Positions 33,409 through 45,323 of a stretch of DNA of 64,000 bases are shown here, piece after piece; the stretch's first letter is position 1; each line of letters begins with the position of its first letter. The position numbers and the translations under genes are program-made. Origin of the DNA: Pseudopyrenochaeta lycopersici (taxonomy: Eukaryota; Ascomycota; Dothideomycetes; Pleosporales; Pseudopyrenochaetaceae); assembly GCA_003313425.1 (NCBI GenBank), contig NHZP01000021.1, positions 620,001 through 684,000 of the forward strand, in the 5' to 3' direction. The notes below the pieces were generated by a model. The model ran no database searches. It was given only the letters and a program-made list of their open reading frames with translations, and was not told the DNA's origin.

Positions 33409-35354
33409 CTAGTAACTGCGTCCGAAAAGGACCCATTGTTTCGCAGGAGTTGTGCAGTCAGGATTGATGCATTTCGTCTTACCCGCTTCAATGCCCTCGG
33501 GCTGATCAAAGGGAATGCACAAGCTCTTTGCTCCCATAGCAGGAGCCTGTTTATCCTCTGCCACACCATCGCCGAGTGCCGTCTTTGCACTCTTTGCTTT
33601 GACCTCGTCTTCGCACTTCTCACCCTCGCAATGAGGAGCCAGAACAACGTTCTTGCCGTTGAGGGTGGGCACGAATTCGTCCCAGTTAGTGAGCTGCACT
33701 CGATGTTCGCGGAAGGCTTTGTCAGCGCGTTCGAACATGTCTGACTGAATCTTCTCGAGGAGTTTGGGAATCTCTGACTTCACGTCATCGACGCTGGTTG
33801 TACCACGTGCAGCGTCCTTGTCGTCAATATCTCGGCGAGATGTTGTAACCACACCTTTCTCTGCATCTTTGGGACCAAATTCGATTCGTAGAGGGATACC
33901 CTTGAGCTCCCAGTCGTTGAACTTCCATCCAGGGGAGTAGCCTTCGCGGTAGTCGGTCTCTACACGGACACCAGCGTCAATCAAATCATCCGCAATCTTC
34001 TTGACCTTGCTGTAGAGGTCCTCCTTAGCTTCAGCAGACATCCTGTGCCAAAGTTAGTACCATTGCATATAAAGATATTGATACACATACTTTGCTGTTA
34101 CTCCTACGGGGATCACGACAACTTGGATTTCAGCCACTCTAGGAGGAATGACTAAGCCTCGGTTGTCTCCGTGGGTGAGGATCATGACACCGATAGAACG
34201 GGTAGTAAGACCCCATGAGTTCTGCCAGACGTGAACGTGTTCGGACTTGCCGGCCTCCTTCGCGTTGGGATCCTCGACAGTGATGTTGAACATTTTTGAG
34301 AAATGTTGACCAAGACAATGGGATGTTGCGGCCTGAATACCTCGACCTGTCGCAGGGATAAAGCCTTCGATGGTCGTGGTATAGTCTGCGCCGGGAAACT
34401 TCTCGTTCACTGTTTTGGTGCCCTTCACTACAGGGACCGCGAGCAGATTTTGGTACACATCAGAGTACCAGTCCAGAATCTGCAAAACTTCTGCACCCGC
34501 TTCCTCCTTCGTAAGATGCGCAGTATGACCCTCCTGCCATAAGAATTCACGGGATCGAATAAAGGGCATGGGATCTGCGCGTGGGTTAGCTGATGTAGAA
34601 AATAGCTAAATTGAGAGACCTACGCTTGAACTCCCACCGAACGACGTTGTTCCACTGGTTGAGCTTCAGGGGCAGGTCACGATGTGACTGAATCTTGCGA
34701 GCGAAGTAGGGATACATGGCAGTCTCGGAGGTAGGGCGCACAGCAACGGGCTTCTCCAAGTCAGACTTCCCGCCCTTGGTCACCCAAGCGACTTCGGCCG
34801 CAAAACCCTCCACGTGCTCCTTCTCTCGCTCCAGATTGTCTGCGCTGATGAAGATGGGGAAGTATGCGTTGCGGACTTTGAGTGTCTTGATTTGGGCGTC
34901 GAACCATTCTTTGATCTTCTCCCAGATAGCGTATGAGGAAGGCTCGAGGATGTAACTAGGGGGGATCAGTTTGTTTGTCTAGTAGAATTGATGCAGTGCG
35001 CATACCATCCAGCGACCTGAATGTCTAATTAGCCAATTGCGGACCAGTGCAGAATCGAGCATAACCTACATCGTAATATGAGATCATCTGGCCCTTTGTG
35101 ATGACTTGCTGGTACCATTCTCCCAAATCATCCTGTTTAGCGACATCAATGCCAATCAATGCTGCGCCCTCGATCTGTTCCCAGGTCAATGTTATTCAGC
35201 CCCTGTAGCTGTCCAGTGATGCATATCCCACCTTCTTTTTTTGCTGCTGGGGCTTCTTCGCAGCGGTCTTAGGATTACCATCTTTCTTATTCTTCTTCGT
35301 CTCGGAGATGGCAAGATCCTTCATCTTTCCGTCGGCGGCAGAAGCTTCGGCCAT
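33409..35354 (-). CDS. Cytosolic prolyl-tRNA synthetase
   Basis: Class II aminoacyl-tRNA synthetase charging tRNA-Pro. Six exons: 35354-35232, 35174-35070, 35006-35016 (11 nt), 34955-34624, 34574-34091 and 34042-33409, 562 aa. The eukaryotic/archaeal type is shown by [20 protein letters not shown] near the start, motif 2 around [44 protein letters not shown] with [14 protein letters not shown] (motif 3), the anticodon-binding domain, and a C-terminal zinc-binding-like region ([15 protein letters not shown]) ending in the invariant-type Tyr (GRSY). The first 41 residues are a Lys-rich extension (KKPQQQKKK), without the YbaK editing domain found in some fungal ProRS enzymes. The 11-nt exon supplies VAG of DVAGCYILEP and is needed for that block. 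It diverges from CCT1. Confidence 0.94.
35006..35016 (-). other. 11-nt micro-exon of prolyl-tRNA synthetase
   Basis: Flanked by an ATTCAG acceptor and a GTATGC donor. It joins GAT in exon 2 to T-TAC in exon 4 to give DVAGCYILEP, matching the DISGCYIL block of animal ProRS. Confidence 0.85.
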
Positions 35355-35847
35355 GATGTGTCTGAAGCAGAGGAAAATAAATGTCAGCGTTGCCAGCAGC
35401 AAGAGATAAAAATTGAATGATTGAGGGAGCGATTGTATTCTGCTCATCTACTGTTACAAGCCAGTTTCTACCGTTATTTCGCGCGGAATGTGTGTATATT
35501 GTAGGCACTGGACAGTCTTTGGTGGGGGTATGCGGGGTATCAATGATTGGGGGATGTTTACCAAGATTCGAAGAGTCAGATAGTTGAGTCAAGAGTTGCA
35601 AGGTCTATTCGGGGAAGAAGGCGCAGCGAGCCTCAGGATCCAGTTGCGACGTGAGCTGTAAACAGTCACAGAGCCCTCGTGCGGTGTTGTGCCAAATGTG
35701 GAGGGGCGCGCCGAGTCATTCGCGACAGGGGTCCAGCTAGCGCCCCCTCCGGAGCTGTGGTTTCGCCGACGTGCTTTCCGCGTAGATTTTCTGAACCGCG
35801 TAGAGAGGCAGCAACAACAAATCGGGCCACAGCTACACCACGACGTC
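35355..35847. promoter_or_regulatory. Divergent promoter (ProRS / CCT1)
   Basis: 493 bp between two housekeeping ATGs, GC-rich on the CCT1 side. No gene seen. Confidence 0.45.
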
Positions 35848-37675
35848 ATGGCAGGAATCTTCGAACAGTCCCGCAGTGGAGGCACTCTCTGTAAGCTTCC
35901 CCAGCTGGGCAGCGCAGGAAATACGGCTAACCGCATCCAGTCCTCGGCGGCCAGAAAATCAGCGGGCAAGATATCCGTGACCAGAATGTCCTCGCGACCC
36001 AGGCAATCTCAAATGTGGTCAAGTCTTCTTTCGGGCCCTCGGGTCTCGACAAGATGATGGTCGACGACATTGGCGACGTTACCGTGACCAACGACGGCGC
36101 TACGATTCTCAGCTTGCTCGACATCGAACACCCCGCAGGCAAAATTCTCGTCGATCTGGCACAGCAGCAGGACAAGGAAGTCGGGGATGGCACGACCTCA
36201 GTCGTCATAATAGCAGCCGAGCTGCTGCGGAGGGCAAATGACCTGATGAAGAACAAGATCCACCCCACGACCATTATAACAGGCTACAGGCTGGCGCTGC
36301 GGGAGGCGGTCAAGTACATGAACGAGAACATCAGTACAAAGGTCGACACCCTTGGTCGGGATTCTCTGGTCAATATCGCCAAGACATCCATGTCGAGTAA
36401 GATCATTGGATCTGATTCCGACTTCTTCGCCAACATGGTTGTGGACGCCATGACCGCCGTGAAGATGACGAACAACAAGGGCGAAGTCAAATACCCCGTC
36501 AAAGCCGTCAACATCCTCAAGGCACACGGCCAGAGCGCCACTCAGTCGATACTCGTGAAGGGCTACGCTCTGAACTGCACAGTCGCATCGCAAGCCATGA
36601 AGACTCGTATCACGGATGCCAAAATTGCTTGCTTAGACATCAACCTGCAGAAGGAGCGAATGAAGCTAGGAGTACACATCACAATCGATGACCCAGAACA
36701 ATTGGAGAAAATTCGAGAACGCGAGGCTGGCATCGTCACTGATCGAATCGAGTTGATCCTGAAGACTGGCGCCAATGTGATTTTCACCACTAAGGGCATT
36801 GATGACCTGTGCTTGAAACACTTCATCGAGAAGGGCGCTATGGCTGTTCGAAGATGCAAAAAGGAGGATCTCCGAAGAATAGCTAAGGCTACTGGAGCTA
36901 CCATGGTCAGCACCTTGTCAGACTTGAACGGTGACGAGAAATTTGAGGCGTCGAATCTGGGCCATGCCGAAGAGGTTGCTCAAGAGCGAATCTCAGACGA
37001 CGAGTGTATCCTCGTCAAGGGTACCAAGGCCTTTTCCTCTGCATCCATCATTCTGCGTGGAGCAAACGACTATGCGTTGGATGAGATGGAGCGATCGGTA
37101 CACGACTCGTTGTCAGCCGTGAAGCGAACCCTTGAGAGTGGACGCATCGTTCCTGGTGGAGGTGCTGTCGAGACTGCCTTGCACATCTACTTGGAAGAAT
37201 GGGCGACGTCAGTGGTAAGTTGATTCTAACAAGCCCCATCGAGTGCTGCGTGGGCGCAGACTGAACTTTCTCTTAGGGCTCCCGAGAACAATTAGCGATA
37301 GCAGCCTTTGCGCAGTCTCTGCTCGCCATCCCCAAGACTCTCGCCATCAACGCAGCTAAGGACGCTACCGAGCTCGTCGCAAACCTGCGATCACGGCACG
37401 CACTCTCACAACGCACAGTGAACACATCAGACCCCTCATCGCAAGATGCCAAGCAGCTGGCAAAATCGAAAAATTACAAGAACTACGGCCTGGACCTGAC
37501 TAATGGCAAGGTGCATGATTGCCTAAAAGCAGGTGTCCTCGAACCAAGCATGAGCAAGGTCAAGCAGTTGAAATCCGCAGTTGAGGCATGTGTGGCCATT
37601 ATGCGTATTGATACCCTAATCAAGCTGGACCCAGAAGAGAGGGGTGGCGGGGAGGATGATGGGCACGGCCATTAG
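35848..37675 (+). CDS. TCP1: Chaperonin TRiC/CCT subunit alpha
   Basis: Alpha (CCT1) subunit of the hetero-octameric cytosolic chaperonin that folds actin, tubulin and WD40 proteins. Exons are 35848-35890, 35941-37214 and 37277-37675, 571 aa. Group II chaperonin ATP-binding motifs are present: [22 protein letters not shown], and [19 protein letters not shown] with the catalytic Asp in [32 protein letters not shown] and [15 protein letters not shown] identify the alpha subunit. The apical domain includes [15 protein letters not shown]. The [11 protein letters not shown] block sits just before intron 2 and closes the equatorial domain with [15 protein letters not shown] and [15 protein letters not shown]. 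The tail is acidic/Gly/His-rich. Confidence 0.95.
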
Positions 37676-38225
37676 ACGCTGTATGAGATAGTGCGTAAAG
37701 AAAAGATAGAGAAATGATAATGCCAGCGCAACGAGAGCTCGATCACACGAATGCAAATCCGATGGTCAGCATCAAAATTTGTGCCCATGGTCAACCGTGA
37801 TGTACCATGCTGTTTTGTTCTATACATAATAACTCAAATGTGAGGACCCAGGTTTGTCGTTGAGGTGAGCACGCGAGCAGTCATCATCTGGGTGGCCAGA
37901 GTAGATAACAGAATAGAGAAGTGCCAAAGTTGAACAGCAGGAACATTGATAAATTACCCTGAACAGGGGAAGTCAGTGAAGTTGGACCACTTGACCATCT
38001 GCAAGCAGGTTGTGTGCACTGAGAAGTGGTTTGTTCGATTCTTACATTGCTGATAGTTTGACCAAGTTGAAGAAAAATGTCGAAGTCTTTGTGCCCTATA
38101 ACCAACTGCTATCTATATACATACGCAAACGATATCTTGAATCCGCTATTGTGCTAACCAATCCTTCTCCATTCCATATTCCCCTGATCCTGTGTTTACG
38201 AATCGCCACGCCCGCCAGGACCGCG
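37676..38225. other. Intergenic between convergent genes
   Basis: 550 bp between CCT1 and the coiled-coil gene. AT-rich, no gene recognised. Confidence 0.45.
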
Positions 38226-39364
38226 TTATTCACTTTCGTATGTAACCCGCGCTTTCTTTCCCACTTTCTCCATTGTATTTTTGTCGGAATTGTTGCGTTT
38301 AAGGGTCTCGACGTTCTGCTTAAGCACTTTGATGTCGTCATCCATCATCTGCAGCCCGAAAGCGACGTTCATTCTAGATTCGCTGACGTTGCGATTCAAT
38401 CGACTCACGGATTCCCAGACATCACCAAAGTGATTAGCTAGAGTCGCATGTGTGAGTTTGAGCTCCTTGTGCTCTGCTTTCAAGCCCATATGCATTTCCT
38501 TCAAGAGTTCTTGATCCGCTTTTAGAGCCCTGTATTCCTTTATCAAGGTGTCATGGATTTTGTTGGGGTCCTCGTGTTGAGCCTTTGAAGCAGGGCGCTT
38601 TTCTTCAAAGTTCGTATTCTCGTGCATCTGAGGCACGCTAACTATCTCGATAGCTGGTTGATGCTCGATTAGTTGTGGAATAATTTTTGGCGGGATTGTT
38701 AAGAACTCACGAGTTGTCAGACCAGAACGAAGCTTTGATACAGTTGCCGACGAGATGAATGAATAAATCAAGTTCGAGGTCGACGACGAGGAAACTGGCC
38801 TGGCTCCGTTCCTTTTCAGCTGCTTGATACCTGTACCAAGTTAGATTCTTTATTACTAGTGTTTTATATTGCCTCACCCTCTTGTCCAAGCCGCTCCCAT
38901 TGATGGCAGCATGCACGGACGAAATTCTGGCGAAGGAGCTGGGAGTCGTATTCCAAGGCAGCATTGAACCCTTTTGCAGCGAGATGATATCTTACCACTG
39001 CTTCCATCTCGAGAGCGAGGGAGGACACAGCAGAATCCTCAGCCGAACGCCAGCAAAACACATCCATGAAAGTCGGCCCGTAGTGCTTCAGCCAATTCCC
39101 AAAAGAGACAACACGAACAACTCTTTTGTTCCTCACAAGACATGCCTGGAGGCAGCTGCCCTTCATAAATGCTAGTAGCTTGATCTTGCCAGTTCCAGGG
39201 ACAAGGCCATCAGCCTGACTCGTAAGTGGCAGGAACTCAGCCACAGGCAGACCCGTGTATGAGGCATCCTCAACCCAATTCGGTACACCTTCGTATGTCT
39301 CAAGAGAATAGGTGCTCGAGTTGAGTAGGGGGCGAACTCTTGGGGGAGGCTGGCCTCCGCCCAT
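38226..39364 (-). CDS. Uncharacterised protein with C-terminal coiled coil
   Basis: I do not recognise this protein. Exons are 39364-38878 and 38830-38226, 363 aa. The frame is continuous through the GTGAGG...GTACAG intron and gives QEGIKQLKRNGARPVSSS. The N-terminal half is globular-looking and rich in Leu, Val and Trp (KIKLLAFMKGSCLQACLVRNKRVVRVV, FCWRSAEDSAVSSLALEMEAVVRY). The C-terminal 150 residues are highly charged with heptad-like spacing (EEKRPASKAQ, LKADQELLKEMHMGLKAEHKELK, DDDIKVLKQNVETLKRNN), predicting a coiled coil, and end in basic KKARVTYESE. An ATG at 39420 lies in another frame and would need an extra splice. A second GTGAGT inside exon 2 (near 38714) may be used as an alternative donor. 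Confidence 0.6.
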
Positions 39365-40405
39365 GACCTGATCTCGGCGGCATCAGCAAACCTTGTGGGA
39401 AGCGGCATCGTTTCCCCCATGACGAGCTTGGATAGGAACAGGTCGAGCTTAGGATTTAGGAGATTTGTGGTAGTACAGATAAAGAGGGTTGAGAAAGTAT
39501 TTGTCTTCTAAGGAAAGTGTTGAAACGCAGAGTTGGTCGTAGACTTTATATAGTTGGCGCTGGTGTAACGCGACTCATCGTCGCCAAAGCAACATGCCCA
39601 CTAATCATCTGCGTCACTGTCAAAACAATAAAATTACATTTAATGTACCACCAATATCGTACTGCTCCTGTGAATTGCAAAATTCTACGCAGGGGTTACG
39701 AACATTTGCCTCTTTGACGTACTCAGCTCTTTCTCTCGCTCACAACCAGTGATTCATACTGAAGAGGGAACAATGAGAAGGTCAGTCTCGAGAGCTATAG
39801 GGGAAATCATCCTTCTGTATCTTTCCGCACTTGATGATTTTGTCTCAAATAACAATAATCCGCAAGGCGGGTTCCTGTACCCGTACCTGCACCATGAAGC
39901 CTGTCGATGTGTGCTAACATTGAATTGACCGGAAAGAAAGCGATTCATATATTGCTCCCCAAGATCTCAGTGCCTCAAGGTGCATACAATTATATATTTG
40001 AAGATGGGCGGGAACTATATACCTGGAATATTGAGCCATTCAAATGCATCTAGTTATTGGCTAAAGATGCTTGTCATTACCCCATTATGAAGACTTGTTA
40101 CATTGTGGTAAGCTGCGAACGTTACCAATGATGCTAATGGCAAGGAAAATGATAGGCTTGCCTGCATCGGCCGGTGCAGGTATCAAAATGATATCTCGTC
40201 TTTCAATCCAAAGTGGATTGAAGTCGCAAGATGACGTGAGCGGGGGAGCGGGGCTGTCCGCGGTTCGCAGCTCTCTCGGAACTAGCTCCACGCCCTACAA
40301 CATATCCCGCGTGGATTTATCATCAAGGTTTAAACTTGCCAATGACTTTTAACCTTTCATTGAGCTTCAATTGAGTGTCAATCCCTAATCCAATCCTCTT
40401 TACCT
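39365..40405. other. Divergent intergenic region (coiled-coil gene / ZTA1-like gene)
   Basis: About 1.0 kb, AT-rich, without a supported gene. It must include both promoters. Confidence 0.45.
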
Positions 40406-41668
40406 ATGACTCTAGCTTCCCACGCTGCCAGAACTACCCGACTATTCACCAACCCCTCGCTTGCATCCGCACGACTTACGTCCTTGAACTCACATTTCGG
40501 AACAAGAACTAGTAATCTCAGGAAAATGTCGTCCCTTCCCAAGACTCAAAAGGCTGTTTTCATTGAGAAGACCGGAGGAACAGACGTCTTGCAATACAAG
40601 ACCGATGTGCCTGTTGTGGAGCCAAAGGAGGGCGAAGTCCTAGTCAAAAATGAGTTCATCGGAATTAACTACATTGACACGTGAGCTCCCCATCGATCCA
40701 CGAATTCCATATACCATGACAAGAGTTCTAATATCTCATGGAACATACTGATTGGCTGAGCAGATACTTCCGCTCCGGTGTCTACAACCCTCCCTCCTTT
40801 CCGTATATTCTGGGACGAGAGGGCTCCGGTACTATCGCAGCTGTTGGCCCAGGCGCTCCCTCTGATCTCCAAGTTGGCACTCGTGTTGCCTACATGGGGC
40901 AGTACGCTTACGCTGAGTACACGCCTGTGGCCTCCAACTTCACCATTCCAATCCCGGATTCCATCGACACCAAGACGGCGGCTGCCTCCCTATTGCAAGC
41001 CTTGACTGCTGTGACACTGATTAGAGATGCTTACCCTGTGCAGAAAGGCGACTGGATCCTGGTCACAGCTGCGGCTGGAGGTGTCGGGCTTTGGTTGGTT
41101 CAGTTGTTGAAGGCGATCGGAGCGAGAGTGATTGCCACAGCGAGTACCCCTGAGAAGCGAGAGTTGGCGAAGCAGAACGGTGCAGAGGTGCTATTGGAGT
41201 ACTTTGAAGAAGACCGAGACATCTTTGTGAAGAAGGTGCTTGAAATCACGGGAGGCGAAGGCGTCCACGCTGTTTTCGATTCCGTCGGTAAAGCTACATT
41301 CGACAGCTCGCTTGCAGTCGTCCGCCGAAAAGGCACCATGGTCTCGTTCGGCAATGCATCAGGACCTGTGACTGGTTTCGCTCTTGCGTAAGTCCAAGAA
41401 GCACTTATCCTGTTAGTACTAAGGAAAACTAACAAATCTACCTAGCCGTCTATCAGCTAAGAACGTGAAGCTGATCCGGCCCACACTGTTCAATTACATC
41501 GCCACGCGCGAGGAGCTTCAACAAGCTGCCAAGGAGTTGTGGAGCTTCATCGAAAAAGACGGACTGAATGTTAAGATCCACGAAGTATACCCACTCAGTG
41601 ACGTCGTGCGTGCAACAAAGGACATTGAGAGCAGGAAGACAACGGGCAAGTTGGTGCTGACACCATAG
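40406..41668 (+). CDS. NADPH:quinone oxidoreductase, zeta-crystallin type
   Basis: Medium-chain dehydrogenase/reductase without catalytic zinc, reducing quinones or alkenals with NADPH; yeast Zta1 is the reference. Exons are 40406-40680, 40764-41387 and 41446-41668, 373 aa. The Rossmann signature is VTAAAGGVGLWLVQLLKAIGA (residues about 190-210). The family blocks are GINYIDTYFRSGVY, PYILGREGSGTIAAVG, and AASLLQALTAVTLIRDAYPV. The C-terminus ends KTTGKLVLTP, as in the family. Compared with yeast Zta1 it carries about 40 extra N-terminal residues that are Arg/Ser/Thr-rich and lack acids (MTLASHAARTTRLFTNPSL), ending before MSSLPKTQKAVF. This looks like a mitochondrial presequence, and the inner ATG could give a cytosolic form. 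Confidence 0.92.
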
Positions 41669-41984
41669 AGTGAGAAATTCTGTAGTCTTTGGTTTAAGGC
41701 TTATTATCACAAAAGTACGTGAATTTGGTAGCCTAGATAGCTTCAGACATTTATGAAAATGATCATACTCCAAACAAAATTAGCATGACGTTTCCATCCC
41801 AATATTGTAAGAGCATGTATAGTTGACTATATTTTCTATTTATGAGCATGTGAGAATGCTTTCAGTACATACCTTTGCGCCATGCTAGTATGTGACTCCG
41901 TCATGGGTATATTTTAGTGATGATGAACACGCTATGCTTCGACCCAAAACAATACAACTTGAATAAAAAGAACTCTGAGACTCA
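41669..41984. other. Intergenic between convergent genes
   Basis: 316 bp between two 3' ends, AT-rich, no gene seen. Confidence 0.45.
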
Positions 41985-44900
41985 TTATCTGACAGGCAGC
42001 TGGTTCTGCCACTCCGGATCCACTTTACTCTGTTTGAAAAAGCTCTTCCCCTTCAGCCACTGCCTGTACGCCTTGTATCTCTTCTTCCCTCCATCCTCCT
42101 CCTCGACGTCTAGCGGATTTTCCTTCACATTCAAAAACTCCTCAAAGTCCTCAATATCCTCCTCTGCGGTCTGAAATTTACCAGCCGTCGTATAGGGCTG
42201 TTGCTGGTCGGCAGGATACGAAGGGTGCAGATGAGGATGAAGACTGAATTGCTGCGGGTACGAATATGATGGTGCATGGGAGAATGGTGTACTAACGGAT
42301 TGGGAGGTCATGGGGCGGTTGTGCGAGGCAAAGGAGCGGATTGACGCAACATCAGTATCGAGACGAGGAAGGTCGGTGGTGGCGATGCGTGTATAGTCTT
42401 CATCGGGCTCTTTGGGGGCTTGAATACCTCCTTCCGTCATGCATAGGTACTCGGAGTATTCCATTGCGATAGGATCTTCTGCGCTAGCCACCTCGCTGCT
42501 AACAACGAGCGGCAGGTTGAGCGGATGTTCGATGTAGCGCGAGTACTCATCTTCCTCAGACACGGATACAGAAGGGTTCAAGCTATTGTCGTAAAACTGT
42601 GCGAGCGTCCACTGATTGATGAGAGACTTATCAGAAGGTTTGAAACCTGGTTTGAGTGTAGATGAAAGGCCCGTAGATATTGTTGTTGAGTTATTCATTG
42701 ACTGATACGTACCGTTCGCTGACGGTGCAAACGGTGGCATCTGTGTCTCAAAGTGTGGATCGCGCAGAATTGACTGTTTAACTGGTGAGTTTGAGTGCGG
42801 TATGCTAAGATGCATATCTCTCGGTCGATGGCCAATTAGGTTGTAAGGACGGGATTCGTTCTCGCTCGAAGGATCAATAATAGTAACGCCTTTGCGGTGT
42901 CCTTTCTTTCCATCTCTGCCATGTTCATGGTCATGCTGTTTCTTGCGAGGCACAAAGGGCGACATGTTCTCCTTGCGGGTAGGAAATGTTCCATCTCTGC
43001 CATCCCGTCCAGCGCGTGGCGAAGCCAGACGGAAAGCAAAAATCTTCAAGTAGGAAGATATGGCCAGTGGACGATAGTACTCAAGCCAATAGTCGTCGCG
43101 AGCGCTGATAACGGCATCCGCAACCTCTTTTGCTGACCTGATGGGCCTGGCCGAAGGCGGGAGAGTACGTTCTTGAAGATGCGATGGGGTATACCAATCG
43201 ATATAACTTCGCTGTGCCGTACCGAACCATAAGAGTGGGTCTTGGTGATGGAGATAATAATCCGTTGTCAGCTCCCACAACAAGGGCTGGCCCTGGACAA
43301 AAACGTAATTTCCGAGAAAAAGATTGCAAGCCTCTTGACGCTGAGAATCGAGGAAAGAATTATGATAATAGCGCTTAAAGCTCTCGACCATGTCACGCGA
43401 GCTACTTTGCCACTGGTTAATCTTTCGGTATGTAGACATGGTGTTGACGAGATGTGAGCCCCCGTACTGGATTGCTATGGCGTCTCCGTGGTCATGAAAC
43501 ATACGTGTAAACATCTCGACACAATCCGAATCGTACTCGACAGTGTTTCCGGCAATTACGCCAAGAGCGTGCAATTGTCGACCTAATGCGCGCTTTCCAA
43601 TCACAAATTGTGCAGCGTTTGTGCGGTCGAGACAGTCAATGCAGTTCGTCCGTGCCACTCCATTCTGAACTTGTGGTGCATCGAATTCCTCGTCGCCATT
43701 CCGAAAGAAGCCTGTCTTACGCAGGATTTTTTCCGCGAGATGTTCCAGCGTCCCAATAACATCTTGGCCTCGAGTTTTCGCAGCACGAGACATGTCGAAC
43801 GCCTCATATAGGATCTTCTTATCTTTCGGCAAGGTCTGATTGAGGTAATCAATGGCATGTTTATACTCATAAAGCAGCTTCGACTCTCTCGGTGTGCGTT
43901 CTCGTGCCTTGATCAGGTTTAGAACGTAAATAGGGGCACCGTAGCGTTCGAACAGGTTATCGAAATGGAGTGCTGCAGCGCTGTAGAATGGATCAACAAG
44001 GTTCAAATCAATATCCGGTTTCGGTGTGACGCCCGTGTTATCCTGTGTCCAGTATAGTGGTATGCTGCCACGATGCTGCACATATGATGTGTAAGTAGGG
44101 TTTGAATACAGTCGGGGGCCGGGCGCATGAAACGATGTGGTAAGCGCGTCAGACACAATCTGCTCGGTCTCGACATCATTGGCGACGTGACCAAGATCAT
44201 TCGTCCCACGCTTTAAGAAACGGGCGCCTGCAAAGAACCTTGATCGTCTAGCAATAACCGTGATATATATCCTGCGGCCAAAGACATCAAGCGAAGACTG
44301 ATCGATGTAACCGTGTATTACTGGATGGCACCAATCGTACACATTCTTAAGAGTATCACGAGCGGGGTCCAGCAGATAGTGGTTCCAAACAAACATATCC
44401 TGCAAATCGCGCTCTGGGTTCGTAATCCCATTGTTCAGAGCTGTTCGCTCATGGATGATGTTCTGTTGGAGATTCTTGGTGATGTTGTATGAGTAGCTAA
44501 AGTAGAATGATCGCGTGAGGTCGAAGCCATTGAGTATAGCGAGAAACCTCGCTTCTTCCGGGTTCCGATCCTTCTGAAACCGTGAGGTTGATCCAGTAGT
44601 GAGGGGTATCATCTCTGTACCATCGACTTGGTAGATGTAGTGACCACCAAGCATTGCCACTTGCGATCTCTTCGTGATAAGGAGCATGTAGTAAGCTTCT
44701 GTGAACCTGATGAAGCCCAACAAGCCCCAAGCGCTGCATTTCTCTTTCAAACCTCCAGTGCCCTTGTTGCCTTCATCCAGTGTATGTAAAAGTTGATGCA
44801 TTTCTCGCCTGTTATACACTCTGTCGTCTTCGAAGATATTTAAGAGTCCTGGTGGGGCTGTTCGATCAATCTTCAGCACGCGATATTGCTTCTCCATGAT

Positions 44901-45323
44901 ATCCGCGCCGATCAGGTAAAACCACGTGCTTGTCCCGTATAAAGAGAATTTATGCATTCTCTTGATTCCATTTTCGCCAACAGTTTGATGCGTGAAATCC
45001 TTGGCCTTGTGGAGTGTGGACGGAGTTGACGATCTCTGAAAAGATACACCGACGTTGGGATCCTCCTCTTCCCCGCCAAACTTGATCGATTCAGATTCTC
45101 GACGGGGTTTTCCATGGCCAGGCAGTTTCTCTAGATCCGCTTCTGGTTTAAAATTGTTTGTTGGGGCATCATGTTGAGGTGATAACTGCGGGCTGGCAAC
45201 AACGGTTGAAGCAACCTCAAGCTCATCCAGCCTTTCATGGCTGCTGGCATGCGATATTGTTATTCTGTCCAATACAGAACCTGTACGGTCCTGAGGTTCT
45301 TCTTTCGACTTTGACGTCTCCAT
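41985..45323 (-). CDS. FIG4: Polyphosphoinositide 5-phosphatase Fig4 (SAC domain)
   Basis: Vacuolar/endosomal-membrane phosphatase that turns PI(3,5)P2 into PI3P in the Fab1/Vac14 complex. One long exon, 1112 aa from METSKSKEEP. The SAC domain runs from about residue 120 (YRVLKIDRTAPPGLLNIFEDD, Fig4-type FIRFTEAYYMLLITKRSQVAMLGGHYIYQV) to about 640. The CX5R catalytic loop is NCIDCLDRTN (about residue 560), with GALGVI-like helices after it. Other family blocks are WNHYLLDPARDTL and GGSHLVNTMSTYRK. The C-terminal 400 residues are mostly disordered, ending with a short helix block (FEEFLNVKENPLDVEEED, YRQWLKGKSFF). The frame stays open upstream to an ATG at 45578, which would add 85 basic, Ser-rich residues; I consider that part leader. 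The catalytic residues are intact. Confidence 0.92.
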   Translation of the reverse strand: METSKSKEEPQDRTGSVLDRITISHASSHERLDELEVASTVVASPQLSPQHDAPTNNFKPEADLEKLPGHGKPRRESESIKFGGEEEDPNVGVSFQRSSTPSTLHKAKDFTHQTVGENGIKRMHKFSLYGTSTWFYLIGADIMEKQYRVLKIDRTAPPGLLNIFEDDRVYNRREMHQLLHTLDEGNKGTGGLKEKCSAWGLLGFIRFTEAYYMLLITKRSQVAMLGGHYIYQVDGTEMIPLTTGSTSRFQKDRNPEEARFLAILNGFDLTRSFYFSYSYNITKNLQQNIIHERTALNNGITNPERDLQDMFVWNHYLLDPARDTLKNVYDWCHPVIHGYIDQSSLDVFGRRIYITVIARRSRFFAGARFLKRGTNDLGHVANDVETEQIVSDALTTSFHAPGPRLYSNPTYTSYVQHRGSIPLYWTQDNTGVTPKPDIDLNLVDPFYSAAALHFDNLFERYGAPIYVLNLIKARERTPRESKLLYEYKHAIDYLNQTLPKDKKILYEAFDMSRAAKTRGQDVIGTLEHLAEKILRKTGFFRNGDEEFDAPQVQNGVARTNCIDCLDRTNAAQFVIGKRALGRQLHALGVIAGNTVEYDSDCVEMFTRMFHDHGDAIAIQYGGSHLVNTMSTYRKINQWQSSSRDMVESFKRYYHNSFLDSQRQEACNLFLGNYVFVQGQPLLWELTTDYYLHHQDPLLWFGTAQRSYIDWYTPSHLQERTLPPSARPIRSAKEVADAVISARDDYWLEYYRPLAISSYLKIFAFRLASPRAGRDGRDGTFPTRKENMSPFVPRKKQHDHEHGRDGKKGHRKGVTIIDPSSENESRPYNLIGHRPRDMHLSIPHSNSPVKQSILRDPHFETQMPPFAPSANGTYQSMNNSTTISTGLSSTLKPGFKPSDKSLINQWTLAQFYDNSLNPSVSVSEEDEYSRYIEHPLNLPLVVSSEVASAEDPIAMEYSEYLCMTEGGIQAPKEPDEDYTRIATTDLPRLDTDVASIRSFASHNRPMTSQSVSTPFSHAPSYSYPQQFSLHPHLHPSYPADQQQPYTTAGKFQTAEEDIEDFEEFLNVKENPLDVEEEDGGKKRYKAYRQWLKGKSFFKQSKVDPEWQNQLPVR

